This document shows, one piece after another, positions 1-8,834 of a stretch of DNA of 64,000 nt; the first letter of the stretch is position 1; every line of letters begins with the position of its first letter. Made by a program: the position numbers and the translations under genes. The notes beneath the pieces are model-generated. The model was not told the DNA's origin and ran no database searches. It saw only the letters and a list, made by a program, of their open reading frames with translations. The stretch comes from Clostridiales bacterium (GTDB taxonomy: Bacteria; Bacillota; Clostridia; Saccharofermentanales; Saccharofermentanaceae), in NCBI GenBank assembly GCA_017561715.1, contig JAFZBN010000003.1:87828-151827 (forward strand), in the 5' to 3' direction.

Positions 1-273
1 ACCCATCATCTCGAAGAAGGTAACGTGGCTCTTGTCACCGACGGAGTCGATATCGTTTGTACGGACACAGCCCTGTACGTTGCAAAGTCTTGTGCCGAGC
101 GGGTGCTTCTGGCCGAGAAGATAAGGCATCAGAGGCTGCATGCCGGCGACGTTGAACATAACGCCCGTGGATCCGTCAGACACCAGGGATACGGCGCCGA
201 CATCCACATGACCGCGGTCGATATAGAACTGCTTCCATGTATTTCTCAATTCATCTGAGGTAAACTGTCTCAT
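1..273 (-). CDS. alaS: Alanyl-tRNA synthetase, N-terminal 91 residues (3' end outside window)
   Basis: Charges tRNA-Ala with alanine in the cytoplasm. The visible part starts MRQFTSDELRNTWKQFY and contains the class II synthetase start typical of AlaS: a VSDGSTGVMFNVAGMQPL stretch, then CVRTNDIDSVG and HVTFFEMMG, which is the AlaS motif that normally continues NWSFGDYFK. The gene runs off the left edge, so only the start of the aminoacylation domain is seen. The start is chosen because AAGGAG (about 284-290) precedes the ATG at 273. A hairpin with a T-run lies about 20 bases upstream of this ATG. Family assignment is firm. Confidence 0.93.
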   Translation of the reverse strand, partial: MRQFTSDELRNTWKQFYIDRGHVDVGAVSLVSDGSTGVMFNVAGMQPLMPYLLGQKHPLGTRLCNVQGCVRTNDIDSVGDKSHVTFFEMMG

Positions 274-293
274 TCGTTTTCGTCTCCTTACGT

Positions 294-328
294 AAAAAGC
301 GAGGCACGCGCCCTAGATTTCGCGTGCC
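294..328 (-). terminator. Rho-independent terminator or alaS attenuator
   Basis: On the minus strand GGCACGCG (328-321) pairs with CGCGTGCC (310-303) around a 10-base loop, followed by TCGCTTTTTACG. It follows the WYL gene (stop at 374) and ends only about 20 bases before the alaS start, so it can terminate WYL transcription or act as a leader attenuator for alaS. No T-box sequence is visible in the 100-base gap. Confidence 0.75.
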
Positions 329-373
329 CCGATATTTTACACGATTTAAGTCAGAAAATCTATACTTATATAC

Positions 374-1396
374 CTATAGTTGAGCGTCGAGTGCCTTTCG
401 GACATGCGCTTCGTATTTTTCCTTGACGCTTTTCGGTCCGATGATGGAAAAACCGCCTTCGTATTGGGATACCCAGGAGAAGAATGTCGGACTGACACTT
501 ACGGAAACATTTGCCTGAAGATAGTCTTTGTCCTTCGGATCGGAGAAGATCGGAAGTTCTCTTTCGAAGCGGTCGTAGAACTGTGTCAGAAGGTTCTTTC
601 GGAAACGCAGCGTGACCTGCTGCGGATCGTCGCCGTACATACCGAACGTGGTCTGGGCGTGCTTGGCAACGCTGAATCCCTTCGGTGTTTTGGCAAGTTT
701 CGTATCCGTCTTCGCCTTGACTTCTTTCATGCGGTCGATACGGAAATGGTAGATCTCCTCTGTTTTATCGCTCTTGCTCTGTTCCGGACGAATGCCGAGG
801 CAGTAGTAAAAACCGTTTTCCCAGACAAGTGCCAACGGGTGAAGTATGTAGAGCATCCCGTCATGGCGGAAGGATTCTTTTCCGATCTTTTCATTCGGGT
901 CAAATGTGTACTCGATATACTTAAACGTCACCGGATGCTTCTCGGAGATCGCGCGGCGGATCGTGTTTACCGTGTAGATAAAGTCGTTATTCGAAGAGTG
1001 ATGGCGGCCGATGTACTGGATCTGCTCGCTTAATTCCGATGCGATCGGCGAAGACGTCAGACCTTTCAGCTTCTTGATCAGGGAAGCCTTCTTCTTTTCC
1101 GTCATGAAGCCCGCGGATTCGATGGCATCGATCAGGATCACGATCTCTTCGACTTCGAAATCTCTGTCCTCGATGTAGTATTTCGGAACTTTTCCGCCGG
1201 ATTTTTCGACCGGGATCGAGGAGTCCTCGAGTGCGTGGATATCGTCATAAAGAGTCTTTCGATTTACCGGAAAACCGGCTTCGTCGAGCTTGGTGATCAG
1301 ATCCTGCGTCGAAAGGCCGTGTGCCGCGTCCGTTTCTTTCTGAAGGATCTCAAGAAGACAAAGAAGTCTTCCTCTTCCGTTTTCGCGATTCGCCAT
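374..1396 (-). CDS. WYL-domain transcriptional regulator (HTH + WYL + WCX)
   Basis: A 340-residue DNA-binding regulator of the DeoR-like WYL type. Residues about 5-60 form a winged helix-turn-helix (LSTQDLITKL, then NRKTLYDDIHALE). The middle carries the WYL ligand-binding domain (VTFKYIEYTF, ILHPLALVWENGFYYCLG), and the end is the WCX extension (VTLRFRKNLLTQFYDRF through YEAHVRKALDA). WYL proteins generally sense nucleic acids or small ligands; the target here is unknown. The frame is open for 48 codons upstream, but the ATG at 1396 is preceded by GGAGGTGGG, so it is preferred. It is divergent from the DUF1015 gene across a 269-base gap holding a large palindromic element. Confidence 0.9.
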   Translation of the reverse strand: MANRENGRGRLLCLLEILQKETDAAHGLSTQDLITKLDEAGFPVNRKTLYDDIHALEDSSIPVEKSGGKVPKYYIEDRDFEVEEIVILIDAIESAGFMTEKKKASLIKKLKGLTSSPIASELSEQIQYIGRHHSSNNDFIYTVNTIRRAISEKHPVTFKYIEYTFDPNEKIGKESFRHDGMLYILHPLALVWENGFYYCLGIRPEQSKSDKTEEIYHFRIDRMKEVKAKTDTKLAKTPKGFSVAKHAQTTFGMYGDDPQQVTLRFRKNLLTQFYDRFERELPIFSDPKDKDYLQANVSVSVSPTFFSWVSQYEGGFSIIGPKSVKEKYEAHVRKALDAQL

Positions 1397-1485
1397 GATC
1401 CCACCTCCGATCAAATCCCTTTCTTTTACTATAACACTAACTGATGAAAATGCTTTATATCGGCGGGAAGAAAAATCACGCTCAT

Positions 1486-1590
1486 CGCGAAGAAGAAAGA
1501 CTTCGAAGTGCCTCTGAGAACGAAGTTCGAAGCGAAGCACGAGAAGCTTGTCTTCTTCGCGTGAAACACGAGAAGCTTGTCTTCTTCGCG
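1486..1590. repeat. Nested hairpin with conserved core plus 23-bp direct repeat
   Basis: CGCGAAGAAGA (1486-1496) is complementary to TCTTCTTCGCG (1551-1561). Inside lies GTGC/GCAC (1508-1511, 1537-1540) enclosing CCTCTGAG, a GAAC-GAA-GTTC mini-hairpin and CGAAGCGAAG. The right flank is duplicated: 1539-1561 and 1568-1590 are identical 23-mers, 29 bases apart. The core matches that of the terminator at 11057-11142. Read on the minus strand it lies in the leader of the WYL gene, with no coding gene upstream on that strand. Confidence 0.6.
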
Positions 1591-1621
1591 CATTATGGGA
1601 AGATTTTTCTTTCCCCGCGTG

Positions 1622-1627
1622 CTATAA
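1622..1627 (+). promoter_or_regulatory. -10 box upstream of DUF1015 gene
   Basis: TATAAT within GCTATAATG, 39 bases before the ATG at 1666. The -35 region is AT-rich but has no clear TTGACA match. Downstream GGGAGGG precedes the start codon. Confidence 0.5.
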
Positions 1628-1665
1628 TGTTAGGGCTATTTTTGCATTTCATCGGGAGGGTATCC

Positions 1666-2967
1666 ATGAATTCTATTTACAAAGACATCGCCGTTGCAGC
1701 GCCGAAGATCCTTCTGCCGAAGAAGGGCACGGACCTTTCGAAATGGGCCGTTATCGCGTGCGACCAGTTTACATCCGAGCCGAAATACTGGGAGGATGTT
1801 GAAAATACCGTAGGAAAAGCACCGTCCACGCTTCGTATGTTCCTGCCGGAAGTTTACCTCGAAAAAGAAACACCTGAAAGAATCAACGAGCGTCTTTCCA
1901 ATATCACTTCTTCGATCAACAGCTACATCGACGAAGGCACCCTGACAGAACTTGATCCGGGCTTCATTCTTCTCAATCGTAAGACCAAGGTCAACGAGTC
2001 CAGAAAAGGCCTGATGCTCGCACTCGACCTTGAGCAGTATGACTTTACTCCGGGAAACAAGAGCCGCATCCGTGCGACCGAAGGCACCGTCCTTTCCCGT
2101 ATTCCGCCCCGCGTTCGTATCCGCGAGCGCGCGCCGATCGAGATGCCGCACATCATGGTACTGATCAACGACCCGAAAAGAACCGTGATCGAGCCTGCAT
2201 TTGACGCGGTTTCCAAAGACGCAGCAAACCTCGTTTACGACACCGACCTCATGATGGACGGCGGTCATATCAAGGGCTATTTCACACCGGCAGATTCTTC
2301 CGTAGCCGAAGGCATCATCTCCGCACTGCGCGGACTTCTTGCTGCTTCCGAAGACGGCTTTCTCTTTGCCGTCGGCGATGGTAACCACTCCCTCGCAACC
2401 GCGAAGAAGCACTGGGAAAACGTAAGAGAGACTCTTCCGGAATCCGAAAGAGAGAGCCATCCGGCACGCTACTGCCTCGTTGAGATCGTGAACATCCACG
2501 ACAACGGTCTGCAGTTTGAGCCGATCCACCGTGTTACCTTCGGTCTGACAAAAGAAAAGCTCGTCGAAGCGGCAAACACATACTTTGCTTCCCAGGACAT
2601 CAAGTTCACTGAGGCGGGTGCTTTTGCCAAGGAAGGAACCGCGGACGGATCCCAGACGATCCTCGTCACGACAGGCAAAGAGGACTTCACGATGGTCATC
2701 GGAAAGCCTGCTCACACGCTCGCAGTCGGTTCCCTTCAGGGCTTCCTGGATTCCATCGAATCCGACTCGATCCACACCGACTACATCCACGGCGAAGATT
2801 CCGTAAGATCCCTCGCCGAGGAAGACAAGCTCGGCTTCCTGCTGCCGGACGTTTCGAAGAATTCGTTCTTTGAGACCATCAGCAAAGAAGGCGTTTTCCC
2901 GAGAAAGACCTTCTCCATGGGAGAAGCGATCGAGAAGCGCTACTACCTGGAAGCAAAGAAGATCTGA
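1666..2967 (+). CDS. DUF1015 family protein
   Basis: A 433-residue cytoplasmic protein of the DUF1015 family, whose activity is unknown. It shows the family start (KILLPKKGTDLSKWAVIACDQ) and the conserved AVGDGNHSLATAKKHWE segment. In many clostridia DUF1015 genes sit beside serA/serC; here the serine genes are 18 kb away, so that association is not direct. The start at 1666 follows GGGAGGG; the frame is open further upstream but those codons overlap the promoter. It is followed 20 bases later by the FAD oxidoreductase, probably in one transcript. Confidence 0.88.
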   Translation: MNSIYKDIAVAAPKILLPKKGTDLSKWAVIACDQFTSEPKYWEDVENTVGKAPSTLRMFLPEVYLEKETPERINERLSNITSSINSYIDEGTLTELDPGFILLNRKTKVNESRKGLMLALDLEQYDFTPGNKSRIRATEGTVLSRIPPRVRIRERAPIEMPHIMVLINDPKRTVIEPAFDAVSKDAANLVYDTDLMMDGGHIKGYFTPADSSVAEGIISALRGLLAASEDGFLFAVGDGNHSLATAKKHWENVRETLPESERESHPARYCLVEIVNIHDNGLQFEPIHRVTFGLTKEKLVEAANTYFASQDIKFTEAGAFAKEGTADGSQTILVTTGKEDFTMVIGKPAHTLAVGSLQGFLDSIESDSIHTDYIHGEDSVRSLAEEDKLGFLLPDVSKNSFFETISKEGVFPRKTFSMGEAIEKRYYLEAKKI

Positions 2968-2987
2968 CTTAGTTAACGGAGGAAGAA

Positions 2988-4058
2988 ATGGAAGGCAAAA
3001 CTTCGATCTGTGTCATCGGTGCCGGTCTTTCCGGTCTGGTCTGTGCGTATAAGCTGGCGCAGGCCGGTTTCCGCGTGCAGGTCGTTGAGCAGCAGTCCAC
3101 TCCGGGCGGCATGCTCGCTTGCTCGCGCCTTGGTTCCGAATACATCGAACTTCTTCCCCACCACATCCGAAAATCTGACCGTGCCCTGATCTCGCTTCTT
3201 AAAGACCTCGGTCTTTCCGACGAGCTTCAGTGGTACGATTCCCTCTGGTACGGAAAGGCAAGTAAGAAGAAGCTGGGTTATCTCGATAACGGCTTCCATT
3301 CTCTTCTGGCCGCACTCGTACAGGAGATCACCGACCGTGGCGGCATCATCCAGTACGGATATACCGTTTCCGACATTTCCAAGAGCGAAGACCCGACACG
3401 CCCGAGATACCGCGTTCAGTGCGTTCTGGCCGACTCGTCCTCGATCTTTCTGGAATGCGACACGATCCTTTATACCGGTTCCTGCCGAAACCTCGTGCAC
3501 ATCACGCACGCGCTCAATATGCCGACCGACTTCCGTGACTCTCTCATGGACGTAACGTACCAGGCCAATATGTGCCTGTTGCTTCTCATGAAGTCGCCGT
3601 TTACGGAGTGCTACTCGCGTATGCTCCCTGTCGACGAACCTTTCCAGAGACTGATCCAGCACACGAGCATGGTCGGCGAACGCCGCTACGGCGGACACGT
3701 TTTGTATCTTTCCGGAAGTTTCCTTACTTCCGCTCCGCTTTGGACCGCATCTGACGCGGACGTTTTCAAAGCCTTTTTCAAGAGACTTCAGTACATGAAT
3801 CCGAGCGTTACGAGAAGCTCGGTACGTACCTGGCGTCTGACGCGTACGCGTTACGCCAAGCCGCTCAACCACCCGCTCGATGAGTTCATCCAGCCGGTCG
3901 AGGGCCTCTATGTATGCAGTCTCGCCATGACGCCGAGCCCGGTCGAAGATTCGAAATTCCGTATGGATGCCTGCGTTTCCCAGGCCAACGCGACCGTCGC
4001 TAAGATCAAGGAGGATTTTTCGCGTGAAAAAGAACTCGTCGAAGTCGAACCGCAATAA
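2988..4058 (+). CDS. FAD-dependent oxidoreductase, amine oxidase/UDP-galactopyranose mutase-like fold
   Basis: A 356-residue protein with a Rossmann FAD site at the N-terminus: VIGAGLSGLVCAYKLAQAGF, an acidic ribose-binding end (VVEQ) and a GG signature (STPGGML). The C-terminal LYVCSLAMTPSP region is where this family closes the flavin pocket. Relatives include protoporphyrinogen oxidase-like and UDP-galactopyranose mutase-like enzymes; the substrate cannot be told. AGGAGG precedes the ATG. Its last 35 bases overlap the start of the DUF2298 gene, implying translational coupling and a shared role, perhaps in a lipid-linked glycan or envelope step (inference). Confidence 0.75.
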   Translation: MEGKTSICVIGAGLSGLVCAYKLAQAGFRVQVVEQQSTPGGMLACSRLGSEYIELLPHHIRKSDRALISLLKDLGLSDELQWYDSLWYGKASKKKLGYLDNGFHSLLAALVQEITDRGGIIQYGYTVSDISKSEDPTRPRYRVQCVLADSSSIFLECDTILYTGSCRNLVHITHALNMPTDFRDSLMDVTYQANMCLLLLMKSPFTECYSRMLPVDEPFQRLIQHTSMVGERRYGGHVLYLSGSFLTSAPLWTASDADVFKAFFKRLQYMNPSVTRSSVRTWRLTRTRYAKPLNHPLDEFIQPVEGLYVCSLAMTPSPVEDSKFRMDACVSQANATVAKIKEDFSREKELVEVEPQ

Positions 4059-7000
4059 TTCCGGCAAGAACCGGGTACGCACCACCGATGTCAGAAATAC
4101 GGGAGCAGATCTTATCGATGATATTTCCGATTCTGATTTCAGGAGTTCTTTCCGTGAAAGAATGTTTGAAGATGTCGAATGGAAGTCTGTCATCCCGAGA
4201 ATCCTTCTGTTACTCGCTCCTGCCCTCATCGCGTTTCTCGCGGGATATTTCTTAAAGCAGGATCACGCAGATTTCTTCTCCTGGTGGGGACTTCTTTACA
4301 TTTACGGCTGGGCCGCTTTCCCGCTCACCGCATACTTCTTCCGCGGTTTCGTTTCCGCAGGATACGGTTTTTCCAAGACCTTCGGCATCCTTCTTACCAC
4401 CGCGAGCGTCTGGCTTATTGCCTATCTAGGCATCTTTAATGCCTTCAGCCGCCCGGTATGCTGGCTTGCGTTCTTCATGCTCGCCATCTTCTCCTGGTGC
4501 ACGCCGAAAACCAGGAAAGCCGCTTTTACCGCTCTTTCGGATAACTCCAACATTGCGCATATCCTCTGGGAGGAAATGCTCTTCATCGCGATCCTGACGG
4601 TCCTTTGCTTCTGCAAGGGCGTCTTCCCGATCATCAACGGCGAAGAGAAATTCATGAACTACGCCTTCATGAACTCCATGAACAGATTTGACGGCCTTCC
4701 GGCAAAAGACCCGTGGCTCGCCGGAGAGTCCATTAACTACTATTACTACGGACAGTACATGTTCACTTATCTCGTGAAGATGCTCGGCATGAACACCGAG
4801 GTCGGCTACAACATCTCGATGTGTACCGCCATCGCGTTCCCGTTCATCTCCGCGTATGCGCTCGGACAGCTCTTTATCGACGCGCTCCGTCAGAAAAAGG
4901 ACTGCCAGGTATCGAAGCATTACCTGCCGTTCGCGGGCCTTCTCGCCGGCTGCTGCACCATGATCTTCGGTAACTCCCACTCCTTCTTCTACGATGAGCA
5001 GAGCTTCGGCAACAAGATGCTTTTCTGGAAGATCTGGAGCAAGCTCGGCATCGACGTCGGCGAGACCGGAAACTTCTTCTATCCGAACTCCACGCGTTTT
5101 ATCGGACACAACCCTGACCCGTATCTTCAGCACATTAAGGAGACCGCCGACTGGACCATCCACGAGTTCCCGTTCTATTCCTATCTGATCGGTGACCTGC
5201 ACGCTCACGTCGTCAGCCTTACGGTCGTACTTCTCATCATCGCGTTTATCTTCGTCGCCGTCTATCGCGCCGAATATCCAAAAAAAGCACTGGCCTCGAT
5301 GCGCCGTTTTCGTGACCTTTCGAAGAATCTCGCTTCGGAGATGGAACACATCTTCCGTCCGGAATTTTTCGTCTGCGCGTTCTTCCTCGGTATCTCCCAG
5401 ATGTGCAACTACTGGGACTTCCTGATCTACTTCATCTTCTGTGCCATGGGACTTCTGGTCTATCACGGAAGATCTTCCACGTATCTCATCTCGTTTTCCA
5501 GCTTCATGGTATTCCTCTTCGACCTCGCTGCAGTCCTCGGCGTCTACCTGAAGTTCGGCGAGAACATCTTCGTGCATCTGTGCCTGCAGATCGTGATCTT
5601 CATGATCGCTTATCTGCTTTCGACGATCTTCCCTTCCGCCTTCTCGAGAACGGGAACGAACATGGCATTTATGTTTGCGTTCTCCAGCATGATCGCGCTG
5701 ACCTTCAACTACAACTTCGACATGATCTCCAACTCGATCAAACTGGTCGACAGACACACATCCTTGTTCCAGTTCATGATCGTCTGGCTCATCCATGTTC
5801 TTATTCCGCTCGCGCTCATCGCGCTTGTCGTCTTCACGAAGCGCCAGGCATTTAAGAGAAACAAACTTCCTGTAACTCCGGCGCCGCTTTCCTTGAAGCG
5901 CCCGCTTACCTACGCACAGCTTACCGGTAAGGAAAAGGTTTCCAAAAACAAAGACAATCCCGTCAGAAAAGTCGAATATGACTTCTCCGACGACCCGGAT
6001 ATCATGGATCCGGACTTTGCCGCCGAAGAGATCCTGAATACTCCGGAAAAAGCACTCGAGAAGGCCACTTCCGAGGAGATCATCGAGCCTACCGAAGAAG
6101 AAAGAAAAGAAGCTTCGAAGATGCCGAAATTCATCCTAGCCATCATCTGCTTCATCCGAATGCTGGACTATCACTTCGCGAAGTTCGGCGATACCGCGCT
6201 TTGCAAGTTCTTCCGAAAGAGATCCATTATCGACATCTTTATGGTCGGCATGACCGTTGTCGGTATGATGATGCTGATCGCGCCTGAGATCATCTACGTT
6301 CCGGACATCTACGGCGCGAATAACCAGCGCGCCAACACCATGTTCAAATTCACCTTCGCGGGATTTGTCATTCTTTCCCTTGTCGTCGCCTATACGGTCT
6401 TCCGTTTCATGGCGCACGTCACCAAAGACGGCAATCTTTCGAACTGGGGACTTGGCGTTTCTATCGTGATGCTCGTGCTCATCATCTTCATCCCGGGACA
6501 CTATACGCTCAGAGCTCTCGATCAGAGATCCGGCGACATCAAGTGGTCCACGTATCAGGGCTTAAACGGTACCGATTACCTGTCCACATGCGTGCCGCAT
6601 GAAAAGACCTATTACGATCTGTCCCGCCGTGTTGCCGGCGCGTATATCCCTTACGAGGAAGCGATCGACTGGCTCAACGAAAACGTGAAGGGTTCGGTCA
6701 ATATCTGCGAGTCCTACGGCATCAGCTACACCGAAGACTGCCTCGTCTCGGCATATACCGGACTTCCGACCATCGTCGGCTGGGAGACGCACGAACGTCT
6801 GTGGCATTTCCACGGCTGGACCAACCCCGAGACCGGTGAATTCGAAAACGATCCGGAGCAGGATGTATTCAAGCTTTACCTGTGGCCGCGCCAGAACGCC
6901 GTCGCGACGATCTACACTTCGACGGATGTATTTGAGGTCGCAAGGATCATCCACGAGTACGATCTGCGCTATATCATCTGCGGTTCCATGGAGCTCGACC

Positions 7001-7176
7001 AGTTCGGCATGATCTACTATCCGTGCATCGAAAGCCTCTGCGGCCAGCCGGTATTCACCTCATCCGACGGATCCCTGCGCATCTACAAGGTCCAGACCAC
7101 CGAAGACATCAAGACCGTTGAGACCGTCCCTGTAGCCGCGCCCGAGACCGTCCCCTCCGTCCAGGAAGAAGCCTGA
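4024..7176 (+). CDS. DUF2298 (YYY family) polytopic membrane protein
   Basis: A roughly 1050-residue integral membrane protein with many hydrophobic segments. It carries hallmark DUF2298 motifs: INYYYYGQYMFTYLVKMLG, NSHSFFYDEQ, HEFPFYSYLIGDLHAHVVSL, and near the end VGWETHERLWHFHGW. The family is distantly related to GT-C glycosyltransferases of the PMT type, so a role in transferring sugars from a lipid carrier is plausible but unproven. The start is most likely GTG at 4024, since GGAGG lies at 4010-4014; no good ATG is near. A charged hydrophilic loop (about residues 615-700) separates two membrane blocks. It ends convergent with nagB, separated by a strong terminator. Confidence 0.85.
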   Translation: MKKNSSKSNRNNSGKNRVRTTDVRNTGADLIDDISDSDFRSSFRERMFEDVEWKSVIPRILLLLAPALIAFLAGYFLKQDHADFFSWWGLLYIYGWAAFPLTAYFFRGFVSAGYGFSKTFGILLTTASVWLIAYLGIFNAFSRPVCWLAFFMLAIFSWCTPKTRKAAFTALSDNSNIAHILWEEMLFIAILTVLCFCKGVFPIINGEEKFMNYAFMNSMNRFDGLPAKDPWLAGESINYYYYGQYMFTYLVKMLGMNTEVGYNISMCTAIAFPFISAYALGQLFIDALRQKKDCQVSKHYLPFAGLLAGCCTMIFGNSHSFFYDEQSFGNKMLFWKIWSKLGIDVGETGNFFYPNSTRFIGHNPDPYLQHIKETADWTIHEFPFYSYLIGDLHAHVVSLTVVLLIIAFIFVAVYRAEYPKKALASMRRFRDLSKNLASEMEHIFRPEFFVCAFFLGISQMCNYWDFLIYFIFCAMGLLVYHGRSSTYLISFSSFMVFLFDLAAVLGVYLKFGENIFVHLCLQIVIFMIAYLLSTIFPSAFSRTGTNMAFMFAFSSMIALTFNYNFDMISNSIKLVDRHTSLFQFMIVWLIHVLIPLALIALVVFTKRQAFKRNKLPVTPAPLSLKRPLTYAQLTGKEKVSKNKDNPVRKVEYDFSDDPDIMDPDFAAEEILNTPEKALEKATSEEIIEPTEEERKEASKMPKFILAIICFIRMLDYHFAKFGDTALCKFFRKRSIIDIFMVGMTVVGMMMLIAPEIIYVPDIYGANNQRANTMFKFTFAGFVILSLVVAYTVFRFMAHVTKDGNLSNWGLGVSIVMLVLIIFIPGHYTLRALDQRSGDIKWSTYQGLNGTDYLSTCVPHEKTYYDLSRRVAGAYIPYEEAIDWLNENVKGSVNICESYGISYTEDCLVSAYTGLPTIVGWETHERLWHFHGWTNPETGEFENDPEQDVFKLYLWPRQNAVATIYTSTDVFEVARIIHEYDLRYIICGSMELDQFGMIYYPCIESLCGQPVFTSSDGSLRIYKVQTTEDIKTVETVPVAAPETVPSVQEEA

Positions 7177-7255
7177 TCCCTAAGCGATAAAACAGCAAAG
7201 AAAATCCCCCGGAACGCCACGTATCGGCGCCCTTTGAGGAGCAATCAACAAAAGA

Positions 7256-7329
7256 GCGTAAAAAAATACCTTCCGTGCCTCCGCAGTCCAAAGGACGAGG
7301 ACCAGCACGAGAAGGTATTTGTTTTACGC
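7256..7329 (-). terminator. Bidirectional terminator with conserved core (copy A)
   Basis: Outer arms GCGTAAAAAAATACCTTC (7256-7273) and GAAGGTATTTGTTTTACGC (7311-7329) pair almost fully. Read on the minus strand after nagB, the loop holds CTGGTCCTCG-TCC-TTT-GGA-CTGCGGAG, with CGTGC/GCACG below it. The same core occurs at 19397-19467 and 45734-45805. T-runs occur on both strands, so it can serve both convergent genes. Confidence 0.85.
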
Positions 7330-7343
7330 TTTGATAGGAACGA

Positions 7344-8078
7344 TTACTCCTTAATGTAGCCGATCTCCAGAGCGAGCTTCTTCTCAAGTACTACTGTAGC
7401 ATCTCTGTGAAGTCTCATGAATGTAGCCGGGCACATCGGATCGATCGTGTCGTTCATCAGGAGCTTGGTAGCAGCGTCTACCTTGTTGCCGTTGATGATC
7501 ATCAGGAGTGCCTTCGCACGCATGATGTTGCCCATACCCATGGTTACTGCGTAACGCGGAACTTCGTCACGGGAAGCGAAGAAACGGGCATTTGCGTCGA
7601 TCGTTGTTTCGTCAAGGATCTCTTTATGAGCACCATCGAAAAGAACCGGACCCGGCTCGTTGAAACCGAGGTGACCGTCAGGACCAACACCGAGAACCTG
7701 AATCTCGATATCTGCCTTATCCAGTACTTCGTTAAATTCCTTGAGGTTCTCGTCTACATCGCCGATTCCCTTTGCAACGTATGTGTTTGCCTTATCGATG
7801 TTGATGTGGTCAAACAGGTTGCTGTCCATGAAATAACGATAGCTCTGGTTGTGAGTCGGCTCAAGACCTACATACTCGTCGAGGTTTACGGAGTGGATCT
7901 GAGAAAAGTCGAGACCCTCTTCCTTGCAACGACGGGACAGTTCCTGATACATGCCAACCGGGCTACTACCTGTAGCAAGACCGATGGTGCATGTCGGCTT
8001 TTCACGGATGATCTTCTCCATGATGTCTGCCGCCTTCTTGCTGGCATCCTGATAATTCTCTGCGATAATAACTTTCAT
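7344..8078 (-). CDS. nagB: Glucosamine-6-phosphate deaminase
   Basis: Converts glucosamine-6-phosphate to fructose-6-phosphate and ammonia. At 244 residues it is full length for the Gram-positive short form. Visible motifs: TIGLATGSSPVGMY (phosphate-binding loop), NLDEYVGL (general base Asp) and LGVGPDGHLGFNEPG with the catalytic Asp, His and Glu. AGGAGG lies just before the ATG. It is the last gene of a leftward cluster with glmM and a GlmU-like acetyltransferase, so the cluster covers both making and breaking down amino sugars. Confidence 0.97.
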   Translation of the reverse strand: MKVIIAENYQDASKKAADIMEKIIREKPTCTIGLATGSSPVGMYQELSRRCKEEGLDFSQIHSVNLDEYVGLEPTHNQSYRYFMDSNLFDHINIDKANTYVAKGIGDVDENLKEFNEVLDKADIEIQVLGVGPDGHLGFNEPGPVLFDGAHKEILDETTIDANARFFASRDEVPRYAVTMGMGNIMRAKALLMIINGNKVDAATKLLMNDTIDPMCPATFMRLHRDATVVLEKKLALEIGYIKE

Positions 8079-8122
8079 AAATGTACCTCCTTGTACCTGA
8101 GTTTTTGCGCAGTTGTTTTTAT

Positions 8123-8159
8123 AAAAAAGCCGCGCGATGTCAGCATAAACACGCGCGGC
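8123..8159 (-). terminator. Terminator after GlmU-like acetyltransferase gene
   Basis: Minus-strand arms GCCGCGCG / CGCGCGGC (8152-8159 and 8129-8136) with a 15-base loop, followed by TTTTTT. It sits between the acetyltransferase stop (8166) and the nagB start (8078), so nagB may depend on read-through or its own promoter. Confidence 0.85.
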
Positions 8160-8165
8160 CCTTTA

Positions 8166-8834
8166 TTACTTTCTCTTGATCACGATATTGCCCTGATCTT
8201 TGTAAATGCTGTTCTCCGGAATGACTCCGCGGACGCATGATGTCGGATAAACGTTACTGTTTCTTCCGATCACCGTACCCGGATTCAAAACGCTGTTACA
8301 GCCGACCTCAACGTAGTCGCCCAGCATCGCGCCGACCTTTTTACGTCCGGTCTCAACCTTCTCATCACCGTTCTTGATAACGACCGGAAGCTTATCGCTC
8401 TTGACGTTACTTGTGATGGAACCTGCACCCATGTGGGACTTATATCCGAGGATGGAGTCGCCGACATAGTTGTAATGCGGAACCTGTACGCTGTTGAAAA
8501 GGATAACGTTCTTAAGTTCTGTGGAGTTTCCGACTACGCAGCCTTCGCCGACGAGAGCGGAGCCACGTACGAAAGCGCACTGACGGACTTCCGTCTTGTG
8601 ACCGATAATGCAAGGTCCGCCGATGTAAGCTGTAGCGAATACCTTTGCGTCTTTTGCGATCCAAACATCCTCTGCCGGATGATCGAACTCGTCTTCCGGA
8701 AGTGTCTTACCGATCTCGAGGATCAGGTCTGTGATTCCGGCGAGTGCTTCCCAAGGATAAGTGAACTTGGAAAGATAATCTTTTACCTGAGGATATGTCT
8801 GTGTCAGATCATAAAGGTCATTAATCGTATACAT
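8166..8834 (-). CDS. Left-handed beta-helix acetyltransferase, GlmU C-terminal-like
   Basis: A 222-residue hexapeptide-repeat protein with an N-terminal helical part and repeats from about residue 60 (AEDVWIAKDAKVFATAYI, VVGNSTELKNVI). The segment VPHYNYVGDSILGYKSHMGAG mirrors the GlmU acetyltransferase site, including the catalytic His before Y-V-G-D. No uridyltransferase domain is present. Following GlmM, it plausibly acetylates glucosamine-1-phosphate or a related sugar phosphate (inference). Its ATG overlaps the glmM stop by one base (TAATG), indicating translational coupling. Often annotated as UDP-N-acetylglucosamine pyrophosphorylase-related. Confidence 0.85.
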   Translation of the reverse strand: MYTINDLYDLTQTYPQVKDYLSKFTYPWEALAGITDLILEIGKTLPEDEFDHPAEDVWIAKDAKVFATAYIGGPCIIGHKTEVRQCAFVRGSALVGEGCVVGNSTELKNVILFNSVQVPHYNYVGDSILGYKSHMGAGSITSNVKSDKLPVVIKNGDEKVETGRKKVGAMLGDYVEVGCNSVLNPGTVIGRNSNVYPTSCVRGVIPENSIYKDQGNIVIKRK

